Below, piece after piece: positions 10,988 through 23,359 of a DNA stretch of 64,000 nt. A program made the translations under genes and the position numbers. Source of the DNA: Hofstenia miamia (lineage: Eukaryota; Xenacoelomorpha; Acoela); contig SCFE01000041.1 in assembly GCA_004352715.1 (NCBI GenBank), positions 620,054-684,053 of the forward strand, read 5' to 3'. Position 1 is the first letter of the stretch. The number at the start of each line of letters is the position of its first letter. The notes under the pieces are model-generated. The model saw only the letters and a list, made by a program, of their open reading frames with translations. It searched no databases and had not been told where the DNA came from.

Positions 10988-11317
10988 TTAAGTTATGTAT
11001 ACGGTTACGTATAAGGAAATAATAAATCTCTCGTTCGTATTTCAACACGTACAGGCACTTATAAAACCATACACTGTGATGATACCATGCCGTTGGCTAG
11101 CACGAATATCTGGCAATTACAGATTATTTAATAGTGAGCTGAGAGATAACAATGAAAATGAGAGTTGTATTTTTGAAGTGAGATAGAAATTAAGCAAGTG
11201 AGACAGATAGGGTAGCACCAGTCAATAGGTTAAGCACTTTACTTCTGGATGTTCCGCTCCGGCTGGAAGCCATAGGAATTGGTCATCTTGGTTCTTACCT
11301 AAAAGTAGTTCTGTTAC
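10988..11317. other. Tail of GC-rich contig, no gene seen
   Basis: Sequence between the putative LTR and the next gap returns to AT-rich composition near 10990-11200 and may be internal hAT sequence. No frame or repeat is recognised. Confidence 0.4.
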
Positions 11318-12317
11318 NNNNNNNNNNNNNNNNNNNNNNNNNNNNNNNNNNNNNNNNNNNNNNNNNNNNNNNNNNNNNNNNNNNNNNNNNNNNNNNNNNN
11401 NNNNNNNNNNNNNNNNNNNNNNNNNNNNNNNNNNNNNNNNNNNNNNNNNNNNNNNNNNNNNNNNNNNNNNNNNNNNNNNNNNNNNNNNNNNNNNNNNNNN
11501 NNNNNNNNNNNNNNNNNNNNNNNNNNNNNNNNNNNNNNNNNNNNNNNNNNNNNNNNNNNNNNNNNNNNNNNNNNNNNNNNNNNNNNNNNNNNNNNNNNNN
11601 NNNNNNNNNNNNNNNNNNNNNNNNNNNNNNNNNNNNNNNNNNNNNNNNNNNNNNNNNNNNNNNNNNNNNNNNNNNNNNNNNNNNNNNNNNNNNNNNNNNN
11701 NNNNNNNNNNNNNNNNNNNNNNNNNNNNNNNNNNNNNNNNNNNNNNNNNNNNNNNNNNNNNNNNNNNNNNNNNNNNNNNNNNNNNNNNNNNNNNNNNNNN
11801 NNNNNNNNNNNNNNNNNNNNNNNNNNNNNNNNNNNNNNNNNNNNNNNNNNNNNNNNNNNNNNNNNNNNNNNNNNNNNNNNNNNNNNNNNNNNNNNNNNNN
11901 NNNNNNNNNNNNNNNNNNNNNNNNNNNNNNNNNNNNNNNNNNNNNNNNNNNNNNNNNNNNNNNNNNNNNNNNNNNNNNNNNNNNNNNNNNNNNNNNNNNN
12001 NNNNNNNNNNNNNNNNNNNNNNNNNNNNNNNNNNNNNNNNNNNNNNNNNNNNNNNNNNNNNNNNNNNNNNNNNNNNNNNNNNNNNNNNNNNNNNNNNNNN
12101 NNNNNNNNNNNNNNNNNNNNNNNNNNNNNNNNNNNNNNNNNNNNNNNNNNNNNNNNNNNNNNNNNNNNNNNNNNNNNNNNNNNNNNNNNNNNNNNNNNNN
12201 NNNNNNNNNNNNNNNNNNNNNNNNNNNNNNNNNNNNNNNNNNNNNNNNNNNNNNNNNNNNNNNNNNNNNNNNNNNNNNNNNNNNNNNNNNNNNNNNNNNN
12301 NNNNNNNNNNNNNNNNN
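11318..12317. other. Assembly gap, 1000 N
   Basis: Placeholder gap of exactly 1000 N inside the hAT element; the true length is unknown. Confidence 0.99.
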
Positions 12318-12652
12318 CTGTTGCCACATTTGTGATCAATGACCTCCGTCATTCTCTCTCTGGCGCCAGTGCCGAGAAACTTATATTTGCAAAACGGAAT
12401 TCAAGCTTTATATTTTGATTTGTATTTTTATATTTTGTTGTTATCTAATAATGGTTGCAACACTGTGCGCGGCGCGAAAACAATAATAATTCCGGACGTA
12501 AAAAATTCTATATTATTTTACTTGATTCAATCTGACTCGCCTGTCAGCTACTTGGGACTGCTCGACTCGAGATTCGACTCGACTCGCGAGTTGACTCTCT
12601 GATTCGACTCGACTCGACTCGAACCTGAGTTTACCCGACTCGCAGGGCCCTA

Positions 12653-12660
12653 ACTTAACT
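12653..12660 (+). repeat. Target-site duplication, right (ACTTAACT)
   Basis: Perfect copy of 5786-5793 at the right end of the hAT element. Confidence 0.9.
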
Positions 12661-13877
12661 CCATCCTCGAAAATTCTTCAAATGAGTTTTTCCAGATCAA
12701 CAATTCCAATTTTGATATACTTGATATTATTGATGGTAAGCAAGAAAACCCACCACTATATAGATACAGTGATTACGTTAAATTACAGATTCCTAAAGAT
12801 TTTGTCATTATAAAATGTTTAATTGATAGGAAGGAATGTAAAGATGAGTGGCTTAAGCCACTACCAACAGAAACGTATGGAATGTGTTATCTTTTGACTC
12901 GATATCAAAATCAACTATCAAACTTCTACTCTGGATCTGTGTTTGGAATAAAACTACTTTTAAGCATTGATTTGGATGGTCGTATACCAATTCCTATTGC
13001 ATTTAATGGAGTCAAAATAACTTTAATGCATTCGGGATTTCCTCTTAATCCTGATATAGAAGGGTTTGAGGTTTCAGCAGGAAGAAAAGTTACAGCTTCC
13101 GTTAAACTCATTCAATCAACTGCGAAACCAAGTAAAGGCCTTAAATGTAATGAAGAACCTTTAAATACTAAGATATCACCCTTTCAAAATGATAGTTTTC
13201 TTCCTTTTATATCCAAAAAAGGAAATACATCATCTATATATAATTCATTAGAGTGGTGTTACTATCATTGTCAACATACTCTTAGCATTACGATGTGTAA
13301 CTGTTCTTCAATAATATACTTTGATCATCGGGAATGTCTAAATACGTCTAAAACTATTGAATGTGTACGAAGTATTTCCAGCTACAGAAAGTTAATTAGT
13401 AGCTGTTACTATGAAAATTGCAAAATGCCTTGCAATGTTTATAAGTATGAGAAAATCATCAATTCTATAGATTTTGAATCAGCGGAATTTATACCTTATG
13501 TGATAGCAAAAAAGAATTCGCATAATAGTATCTATTTACGAAATGTTAAAAAGATGCTTCCGGATAACTTTTACAATCTTTCAAAAGAACAACAACTCCT
13601 GAACCTTGAAGCAGTCTTCAACTACCATAAGAAACAACTGGTCTATGTCCATATATTTTTAGAGACTAGTTGGCTAACCATTTTTGAATATGATTTAAGA
13701 GTTTCTTTTAGTAATGTAATCAGTGATATTGGAGGGATTGCTGGTCTTATCATGGGAGCAAGTGCGATCACGTTTTTTGAAATCGTCGAGACTTTGGCAG
13801 TACTAGTAAAGTTGTTATTTAAGAAGTTTATCAGAAGGAATAGCAATGGTGCTTCAAAGGTGATGGCATGGAAGTAA
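12661..13877 (+). pseudogene. DEG/ENaC-type channel copy 1, 3' part
   Basis: This continues the gene that begins at 5475. It encodes most of the extracellular domain, with the conserved Cys pattern of amiloride-sensitive sodium channel (ASC) family proteins (CNCSSIIYFDHREC, then CKMPC), and the second membrane segment with the family signature IGGIAGLIMGASAITFFEI. GAS is the selectivity-filter triplet and the following Glu is the conserved acidic residue. The C-terminal tail is short (about 25 residues). The frame is open all the way to the TAA at 13875-13877. The 3' flank resembles those of copies 3 and 4. Loss of function in this assembly rests entirely on the hAT insertion; a haplotype without it would encode a complete 511-residue channel subunit. 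Confidence 0.9.
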
Positions 13878-15018
13878 TAACATAGATGCAAGCTACCAAT
13901 CGAGATTATTTGCTAAAAATGGACTGTTTTCTGTATATTGCATGAATTGATATTATTAGTTTTTCTAAAATACAAAATTTTGAAAGTTGTATACTATGCT
14001 TATCCGGCTTCCGGCATGCAATTGCTTCTTCATTACTTATATTTCAAAGGCCAAGCAAGCACTATCTCCTAAAAAGTATTTCTAAAATTATAGCTTTAAG
14101 CTTTGATTTGATAAAAGCACAATTTATATAGCGTATGTTCAACAGTACTCAAAAGAAATAATTCATATATTATCACAAATGGTGTGAAGTAGAGTATTTT
14201 GTGCATTCAATTATAATTGCAATTTGCCATCAATGTTGCTTTGATTTACCCTAAGACAAGTAAACAAGTAAACCCAAGACCAACTACAAAAATTTTCTTT
14301 GTGCTTTGTCTCTAAAGAAGAAGTTAACAGTAATGCCATTGCCTGACCTTACTTTCTATGAATATAGATGACTAGTGAAATATGATTGTACCAAATATTT
14401 TCTTTGAGCAGCCTACCATGACTTTGTCACTATAGGGATATCTTTTGCCAGACATATATTCAATATAAAAAAGTTCTTTTAAACACAGGACATAACATTG
14501 CAACGCTCTGATATGTTATCAAAGGCATTGAAATACGTGCATGTGTGAGGTTCCAAATAATTGAAATGTCGTTCTGAAATAGAGCAAATTTATAATGCAC
14601 ATTACATGTGAGAGACAGGAAGGTAGCCAAGGGGCATGAGAGTTTGAATATCCCCGATCACTTAAAAACCTACAAATTTATTTTATTTACAAAAATATTT
14701 GAACTATCTTATGATAAATTTTGTTTCATTAATTGCGGGAACGAAGTATTAATTATTTTCAACGATATTTTTTAATACTTTCGTAAAATTATGGAATAAT
14801 CTCGATAAGAACACTGGATCAGAAAATATTCTCAATTGCTTAAAAAGAAAGTGATTAACCATTTCAAAACTATTTCAACAAGGAATTATCTTACCAGTCA
14901 AAGAATTGCTTTGTTAATTAAAAAACTATATCGTCTTCGCTTATCAATTAAAAATTAATGACAAAGAATTTAACTAAGATGATTTTCTACATGTAAAAAG
15001 AAATAATAAGCAATTATA
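13878..15018. other. Intergenic, no gene seen
   Basis: AT-rich sequence with no recognisable domain, terminal repeats or long frame between channel copy 1 and the mariner relic. Confidence 0.6.
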
Positions 15019-15020
15019 TA

Positions 15021-15598
15021 CAGTCTGTCCCATAAGTTACAACGACTTCTATAAAAAGAAAACAAGGTAAAGAAAATATATATTTCAAAACTTTATTGTA
15101 ACGATTACGTAATTTCTAACAATTATTCTAGGGAACATGTAAAAAATTAATCATAAGGATCAACTTGAAGGCCTCCTAGTTCAATAAACAATCGCATTCG
15201 TCTGAACGTTCTGTCAATGATTTTTCGGAAAGTTTCAACTGGAAATCGCATAAATTCGTCTTGAATAACGCCTTTCAGGTCTTCTTTGTTTTGTGCTTTT
15301 CTTGCTACGATTCTAGGCTTTAGCCGACCCCATAACACGTTATCACAGGACGAGAGGTCAGGACTACGTGCTGGCCAAGGAATCGGTTAAATTTGCCAAC
15401 CCATCGATCCTGAAAGGTATCTGTTAAGAAATTACGAGTTGCTATGGCGATATGTGCAGGAGCACCATCTGTTAGAAATGTGATGATAATAATATCTGTC
15501 TTGCTTGAAGAGCAGGAATAAATTCATTTCTTAACATCTGACATAGACCTAGAATTATCATTAATAAAAAGTCGTCGTAACTTATGGGGATTTTTTAC
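15021..15598 (-). mobile_element. Internally deleted mariner-like element
   Basis: The element lies between TA dinucleotides (15019-15020, 15599-15600) and has inverted ends sharing CCCATAAGTTAC and CGACTT (15028-15047 against 15569-15589). The minus strand encodes the C-terminal third of a mariner-type transposase. Only about 0.6 kb remains, so the 5' part of the transposase is missing. Confidence 0.7.
15147..15490 (-). pseudogene. Mariner-like transposase, C-terminal relic
   Basis: Read on the minus strand, the relic begins near 15480 with DGAPAHIA, the motif around the second catalytic Asp, then a segment resembling FQDRWVG, a frameshift, then LWGRLKPRIVARK (the conserved FLWGYLK region) and the C-terminal helix RRMRLFIELGGLQVDPYD, ending at 15147. 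The catalytic core upstream and the DNA-binding domains are absent. A mutated, non-functional remnant. Confidence 0.75.
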
Positions 15599-16989
15599 TA
15601 TTTTCCTATTAAAAATAAATAAGTAAATATTTGAAGAGATATCACAAGGACTTTCCATTTAAATATTGCCTTGCAATTGTGTTTACAAATTAAGAAAATA
15701 GAGTCTTTAAACTGTACTGCACTCTTCAGAAACAACCAATGACTTTACTTTTTTGCTATTTTCCTGTTAAAAAATTCCTTGAGAAGGTCCCCAATGTACT
15801 TATTAGGTCTCATATAATATTATTTCCATACCCACTCTGCAAAAATACATCATGATTTAATTTATTAAAAGCTACCAAAATACACACAAATTTTTCATGC
15901 CTTCTTCTAAGTAAACTGACGCAATAATGTTTCATTTTATTAATACCCGACAAATCTCACCGGCACTATAAAGCCACACCAAATTGGATATCATGCAAAA
16001 ATCACTAAAAAAATTGTTTTTAGGTCAGGATCTAACGCACTACAATTTTGAAAAGCTTAGCAAAATTATTCACATCGTGTAAATATGGCTAAAAAGTCCA
16101 TCAGTTGTTAATATTTTCAAGTAATCAAAATTTAACCACTTGGTATTGGGCATCAAAATACATCATAATTTTATCAAAACAAGCTTTGAGTTGATAATTC
16201 ATTAGGCCTACCCAAAAGTTTGATAAATTTAAAGTTAATCCAGTTAGAGAAATTAATATAAACCAAGGCGATACTAGATATAAACAAAGTAAAAAGTTGA
16301 GCTAATGCCTAAAAGGGCATCTTTGGTATCTCACCTAGACGCAAAGATGCATGCAGGATAAGTGCAATGAGAGAAGAAATGTTTATGAAGGACGTGCTTT
16401 TGATCTTTGATGGTATCATATTTGTTAATGGTGGCATCTAGATCGACTTTTCGAATCTAATACGCAATAGTATAAGTAGTATTTATTAAATAAGTTGCGA
16501 CTGTACTCACTGGTTGAATGCCTTAACTATATTAATAATTCAACTTTGAGCAGACAGTAATGAGCCAATCTAATTTTATTCCAATAATAAATTTCATTTT
16601 TTAATATTTATTATTTCATATCAATGAGACGTCTGCACATAGAAATTTGAGACTTGTTAGGCCAGGTTTGAAATCTCATACCCATTGTCAACATTGATTG
16701 ATACTTCTTCAACTCTAAGGTTGCAATATAAAACAATTTCAATATTATAATATTGCATATCAATGTAAAATTTTAGCTAAGAAAAAAAGATTGAGAAAGG
16801 GTAAGTCTAAAAAATATTATTATAATATGATTACATGATGTATATATTCTTATATTTTCAAGAACAAGAAAGATGAGAACTTTACGCGCAGATCTCATCT
16901 GATCAAAAATTTTATAATCCCATACGAAGTTCAAATTAAATATTCTAAGTTTAAAAATATGGACTGAGAATGTATCACTGTGATGCAAA

Positions 16990-17180
16990 TACTTATACAC
17001 TATTTCAGCACTGCTTGGAAATAGTCGGCTTCTTCTATATGTAATTGTCAACTTCTAATACGAAAATACATTTTTGATTGGCCGGATGCGGTTTTTATTG
17101 ACAAAACACTCCGCGCAATTTTGATTATGAGTGGAAATATTGATAATTGTGAAAAAAAACTCTATCAATTAATTTTTTGG
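16990..17180 (+). repeat. Dispersed repeat, copy A
   Basis: Shares with 18520-18680, same orientation: CAGCACT, then CTTG followed by ATAG and CGGCTTCTT, TATGTAATT/TATAATTATCAA, a segment with CTGATTG/TGATTGG and TTTATTGACAAAA, and GAGTGGAAAT/GAGCGGAAAT. The copies are diverged, with no coding sign. Confidence 0.5.
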
Positions 17181-17749
17181 TTCTTAAAATATTCATAATG
17201 TATTGTATAGATTTTAGAATTTGCTTTTCCCGTGATCTTTCCTTATTAATAATTTTTTCCAAAAAACCACTGCAATTCTAATATGAACTGGCGTTCTTTC
17301 ACTATGAAAACAGAAAAACATAAACAATGATAGGTTCATCAATGGCATAGTAGTTTTATCTCTAAATGAATTTACAACAACTTTTGCAATATTTTGCTTT
17401 CGCTTTATTGATTAATTCCCAAACAGTTTTTCATGGAAAATTTATATTAAAAAAATTATTGCTCTAACATGTGATTTTCAATTTCAGTAAGTATAGTATT
17501 TCATTAATTATAATGTATTGTCTATTAACAAGAGAATGTAACATGCATAACAACCTAACATTTGAATAAGCCAATGCGTCATTAAAACAAACTGTTCTGA
17601 TGAAATCTATGCCATTCTGTATACTAAGTAGAAGCCAAAATTGTGTGGGTCCATTACGTGGAATTAACCTTATGTTTATTTTTGAGTTCCAATAGTGTGT
17701 TTAATTGCGGCTTGATATAACTTACAGACATGGAGCACTATGATTATTA

Positions 17750-17850
17750 TATAATCACATTTCATTAGACATGAAGACATTTCTGCTCTGTAAGATAGTA
17801 AGCAAATCTGAGGCAGGGGAACGTTCTGTCCTCTGGGTGCGCTCCTGCCT
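17750..17850 (-). repeat. Dispersed repeat terminus (matches 61336-61425)
   Basis: On the minus strand this reads CAGGAGCGCACCCAGAGG, then GAACGTTCCCC, GCCTCA and AATGAAATGT, the same order of blocks as 61336-61425 on the plus strand. The CAG-GCGCACCC start resembles hAT-type termini. Confidence 0.5.
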
Positions 17851-18519
17851 TCAGCATAAGCTGGTGTAGCAAAGTACAAGGCTCAATTTTCATAATTTAT
17901 TTTATAATGATAAAAAATTTGATTAAAAAATTAAAGCAGTTCCTTTCCTTTGAAATACCTGCGATTCTTGCAAATTTCATTAACACAGTTTAAAGTGTAA
18001 ATGTTAGTATTATTTTGTAAAATTTTACCATTTTTTTTGCAAAGGATAGTAAATACTTACAAAAATTATTTTTATATCAACATTTTGTAATTTCAAGAAG
18101 GTTTGAGCAATTGAGATCAAACAAAAAAGCTAAAGGCAAAAATATTATATCCCCTAAGTTGAAACAACTTAGGAAATATATATGACAACGATAACTCTAC
18201 AAATTTTCTAAAAATAAACTTTAATTTTAAATTTGAAATATTAAGAAACTTTTAAAGGTATCATTTTTTAGAAGTGCCGAATATCATTGTACTTAACTCT
18301 TATAGCGATTTAAACTATCTGTATTTTGAAGTCGCATAATATTGATGAATAAATTATTTTCAAATTTCATTTTATTTGTATATTATAATTTATATAAAGT
18401 TGGAACTTTGAGAATGGCCTTTTGAGTAGCCTTCCTGCTTTTAAAAGTGTCACGACCAAAGAAGATGTGAGGCTGTAATTTAATTAATTGTTTTTTCAAA
18501 TACGAATATAATACCACAA

Positions 18520-18680
18520 AAACCTCAGCACTTCTTGAAGATAGACGGCTTCTTATGTATAATTATCAATCCACGGAAAAGAAATTCTCTTTCTGATTGA
18601 ACTGATGAGGTCTTTATTGACAAAATACTTTGATTGTGAGCGGAAATTGAAAATTTTTCCGTCAGAACTCCATTACATTT
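18520..18680 (+). repeat. Dispersed repeat, copy B
   Basis: Partner of 16990-17180, about 1.5 kb downstream in the same orientation. Confidence 0.5.
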
Positions 18681-21635
18681 ATTTCTTTTGTTGTTTCTAA
18701 GCTTTAATATAATTGAATAATTACATAAATGCTAAGGAATTTCCCATGGAACTGTTACCAACTTTCAAGTTTTTATAAGTTTGCTTAAAAGTGTCACTAC
18801 AACTTGAAAATTACTAGCTTGATTTTTTAAGGCATAACATTGAAAATTGGAAATTAAATATTACTTTACTTGAAAATTTAAGCTGAATAATTTTAAACTT
18901 ACAGAATACAATGCAATGCATCTTTGCATCTACAGCTCATCCATTATAGAATTCATTAAAAAATTGTAAGCAATGAATAATGATTTGACACACAATAGAT
19001 AATAGCATTTTCTTAACTATATAAAAATTTACATTAAGAAATCCTCACTAGCCAGAGTTCTAAATTAGCTACTTTACTATATTGAATGAATTTTGCAGAT
19101 AGCAACAAACTAAAATCATTGAACATGATTTTCAATAAACCTTTTTGGTTGGAGCAACGCTTCAATAACGTAAAGGCGTTACACAGACATTGTGGGAACG
19201 TTGAATTTGAAATGAACTATGGTTGCATGGACGCGTTAATGACCGTCACAGCAACGTTATAACGGATCGTTGAATTGGTAACATTAGTTATAACTGCAAA
19301 GTACAATATGTCAACAGTTTATCATTATCCAATTAATTAAATAGCACCAAATAACCTACTACAAAGCTACAGCATTATAATAGAACACTGAGATTCGGCA
19401 GACCCAATTGCTTTGCACAGACTCATATAACAATGCATACAGCAAAGCAAATATTCAAATAAACACACGCAAGACAATGTGTATAGTCATAAATATCTAT
19501 TACTAATAATAATTTTGCCAATTATAAAATTAAATTAAACATTCAATTTTGAATAGAATTGACATATGTTTTTGATGCAACTTAAAAGATTATAAAGTAA
19601 AAAGGAGTTTTAATAATTTTCAAACAGTTCTAACTTTACTTGTGACATTTTGCATAAATTATTCTTACATTGCTTGGAGTAGGTGTATTTAAAATTTTTG
19701 CAAATTGAATTTTTTCCTTTTTCAACAAATTGGACTAAGGTAATATAATTTCTTAGTTTTCATGTACTTAGCGCCAAACATAAATATACATGTTTTCCTT
19801 CTTTAGTTGTTGTTGAATACTAATTAAATTTGGTTAAATTTTGGTTAGAAATTCAATGTGTAATGTGTGCAAATTTAACCAAAATTCAGTGTTGCGCACC
19901 CAAAAATGTCTATTTCAATTTAAAGGTTTGAGGAGACCACAAATGACATGTATTTACTATGCCAAAGGTGTAAGAAATACATTCAATTTTTGCTGAAAAT
20001 ATAAGCAATATTGAAATTGCACATTAATTTATCTGAAATTACAATTTTGCAACTGCAAGCATTAGAGGTTAATAATTAAGAACTTTTCCAGAATTATTCT
20101 CTTCCATTTGCGAGTTCTACAAACAAGTAATTTTGGTTGCTTTACTATACAATTTTATTGTTAAGTTACACTAACGTGTATCATGTTTTCGCATTGTCTT
20201 CAATTATTCAATAAAGAGGAGAACTGTTGTACGAACAAATTTCGTTTAGATAGAGAACATTAACAAATTTTAGTTTATTATTAAATTAATAAAATATATA
20301 TAATGTATAAGAAAGAACTTAAATAACATACATTTTTGAAAATTTTTGATCCGAAATAGATCCGAAATATTCTCAAAATTGATTTTTTCCTATTCGATTA
20401 TCTCCATGAGCTGTTAAAAAACTCGCTAGTTTAGAACTCCGTACATTCAGCCGACAATAAACAATGAACTTGAGCAATAGCCGGCTCGTAAGCCACGGCG
20501 TCAGTTGCACCAGCAAGATACTACGTGAAAGGATAGCTTTTCCTATAATCAGGTATTTCTTGATGAGATATTTCAGTTTTTCCTGTATTTATTAAAAGAA
20601 AAACATCAAATTTTGATTTTTACGATCTTACACAATTTTGAGGTTTGGGGACCCGAACATAGCAATACTTCAGTCCACTCGCAGTAGCCTAGTTTCATGC
20701 ATTGGGCTTCTTCTTTATTCCATTTTTAGAAAAAGATAATGCAGTTATCAATATCGCTTTGTTCATGAAACAAACAATTATTTTAATAATTTCTTCGACA
20801 ATATTTACAAAAATTTTCAAAATACTGCATGTAGAATCCAACAAGGTTGATGTAGTCTAAAGTTATTCTAAATAATCGAGGTGGTTCAATAGTTATATAT
20901 ATAGTGTACTTTTTTTTCTTTTTATATAGTTATGGTCTTTAGCTCTATTATATAATACCTATTGGTCGATACACCTACCGTAAAGTTCACATACTATATA
21001 GAATTGAAAAACCCCGAATGATCTACAAACATATCAGTAGAGAATCTATTCTTCGTGACGATTCTCTCGCTACGCATACATGGTGATCAGAAAATTTTGC
21101 CGTTAGAACTTTACGTATTGACAGATACGGATAATATTGGAGATTTGATTGAACGTACAGCCATAATGGTTTCGTTTTTATCTCTGCAAGGGCCGCGTTA
21201 TCTATCGTAATAAATCTTGACATATGTTTCATTATACCATCAATATTTTATTTGTTTTTTGTAAAATTTACCATTAGTGCATACAAAAATGTTGATTATT
21301 AATTATTTTTTAAATTTAAAAATACCGAAAAGTTCATTTGATATCCCATTGCAAATACATCTAATGCTGTGTAAATTGGAGCTAGGATGAGATAAATTCA
21401 AAAATTGAGGAAACTGTATTTTGTGAGCTCGTATTCCTAATTTACCAACCCTCTTTGTCCCAGAAAGAGAATCGGCCTCCGACCGATAAAGTCTGGTCTT
21501 GGCCAAGGTCAGTAACTACGGGTTAACCGCCGTTTAAAATTTCTACAAAAGACTGGTAAGGTTACCGAAAATGTCACCTTCCAAAATATTTTCGTTTTAT
21601 ATGAGAAATATTTTGTATATTATGAGAAAAATTTA

Positions 21636-22831
21636 CAGTACACCTCGCGTAATAACATCCTCATGAGACAAGAGAAAAAAGTACCAATAAAAAATGTGTG
21701 TTATTAGCCGATATTTATGAAAAACAAAAAATAACGCATTAAAAAATCGTCCATAAATAGAACAGCCAATATTTAATTAGGCAGTCAACTTTATTTAATA
21801 GAAACTTGCTTTGTATTCGATTTCAGTCTTGATTTCATAAATAGATAAAAACAATTCAGTGAGCAATCATTCTGTGTGTATCTAAAGTTTTTGAAATATT
21901 TATTTAGGCTCTGTTTTCCTCCAGCTTGCACTTCAGCACAACTATCAGCATCAGTCAGATTTCCAAAAAATGAATGTTCTGGCTTTATCTTCTGGTTGAG
22001 ACACATCAGCTTCAATTACTTGAGCTTCATGTACGAGATTTTCACTTCTGTTGCCAATAAGAAGTCCTGTCTTCTTAAAATAATTATAAACAGATGCTAA
22101 TGAGACAAGAAAAATGCTCTTTTCCTTAAGGTGTGTTTACAGCTTATCAATGAAATATAATATTTCGCAATCGAGTGCTCAATTAGCACAAATTCAGCTG
22201 TAAACAGCTGTGAAAGACGATCAATTAATAAAACTAATGAAATCAAAAGAATGCGTAATCGAGCTTATCAAATGCGCTAATACTTCTGTAAACACTTGAA
22301 AGACGATCATATTTCCACAATTGAGATGAAAGACGTGATCAAACCACTTTTGATATTTCGTCTTTCATTCCTTTCATAATTAGTCATTACGCTAGTGTAA
22401 GCATTGAATCAATTATATTCATTCGAAACTAGGCATGCAACAGGAAATGATCACGACCCAATTGCTTGAAAAAGTTAAAGAAAAAACGTTTCTGTGAGAT
22501 GTCTCTAATCCCAAATGTTTTGAATTATAAGATTCAATTGGGATTAGTCAGCTGTAAACGCTGTATCAATAACAAATAAAAGTGTGATAAACAAGTTCAA
22601 TTGAGACGCTGTAAACAGCGTATCAACAACAATGCATTCTTCTCAATTTAGATGTATTATAATTCATTGATAAGCTGTAAACCCACCTTTAAAATGGCAT
22701 TTACTACTGTCATGGACTTTGTGTGATGTAGTAGTCGAAGTGTGAATTACCGAGGGCCTTCTTATATATATAAAACTGGGACTACTGGTTTATGAATTTT
22801 TGATCAAGGTGTTATTAAGCGAGGTGCACTG
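21636..22831 (-). mobile_element. pogo/Tigger-like transposon
   Basis: It is flanked by TA (21634-21635 and 22832-22833), with inverted ends starting CAGTACACCTCGCG (left) and CAGTGCACCTCGCT (right, complement), followed on both sides by TAATAACA. The CAGT-ACCTCG start and TA target fit the pogo/Tigger branch of Tc1/mariner. A minus-strand frame at 21791-22015, continuing with KKTGLLIGN-like sequence near 22070, may be the transposase C-terminus, but it is too short and decayed to prove. A second element is nested at 22128-22688. Confidence 0.65.
22128..22688. mobile_element. Nested MITE with 3-bp TTA duplication
   Basis: The inverted ends share TTTACAGCTTATCAATGAA (left) and its complement (right), beginning AGGTG and ending CACCT, flanked by TTA at 22125-22127 and 22689-22691. 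No coding capacity. The TTA target and G-rich ends fit PIF/Harbinger MITEs. Internal copies of CTGTAAAC and GAAAGACGATCA are repeated. It lies wholly inside the pogo-like element, so it inserted later. Confidence 0.65.
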
Positions 22832-23359
22832 TATTGCATGACAATGAGTATGAAAGGGTTGAGCAGATTTTTTGATGTTTCAGCAAGCTGCCGTATTGCA
22901 AGGAGAACATATTGAATTTATTATCCCACATCTAAAGTCTCTCATGGCTTTTTCTATTACTTAGTTGATGCTATTTTTGGATTGTTAATACTTGATTATT
23001 CCCCTTGGCAGCTCATTATGTAAGCAAACACCTACCATTAACAAAACATAATCAGCAGAATTTACACCTGAAAATTTATGAAAACTTATAAAAATCCAAA
23101 CAATTGAAATTTTATAATATTCAAAATGTAGTTGAAAACCAGCTAGATATTGGCTTTGAAAATGTCGTGACACACGTGGAATAGAGCAGTGCTACTCAAA
23201 CGCCTGTACGCGATCAATTAGGATAACTTGTTAATTGAGTAACTTATTTTATGTTCGTCTATAAAATAATTTTTAGGCAACGATAATGTTCAATCTCCTT
23301 TCCCAACTATAGACTGTTTGGTGGGCCTATAGATAATAAATGTGTTTTTTGTGGTATAC

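Larger units (their letters stand above)
5794..12652. mobile_element. hAT-type transposon inserted in channel copy 1
   Basis: The ends are exact 14-bp inverted repeats, TAGGGCCCTGCGAG at 5794-5807 and its complement at 12639-12652, flanked by a perfect 8-bp duplication ACTTAACT. The first bases fit the hAT terminal consensus (Y-A-R-N-G). Both subterminal regions carry clusters of the unit GACTCGA/TCGAGTC, inverted between the two ends, as expected for transposase-binding arrays. No hAT transposase is seen; it may be absent (non-autonomous element) or hidden in the two 1000-N gaps. Between the gaps lies a GC-richer contig with an LTR-like structure, either a nested retroelement or a misplaced contig. 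Confidence 0.85.
15599..21633. other. Gene-poor AT-rich tract
   Basis: About 6 kb with no convincing gene. It includes a diverged pair of repeats (16990-17180 and 18520-18680), a minus-strand repeat terminus at about 17750-17850, and a small GC-richer patch at 20440-20530 of unknown nature. Short frames here (for example 16773-17051 and 21023-21232, minus) carry no recognisable domain. Confidence 0.5.
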
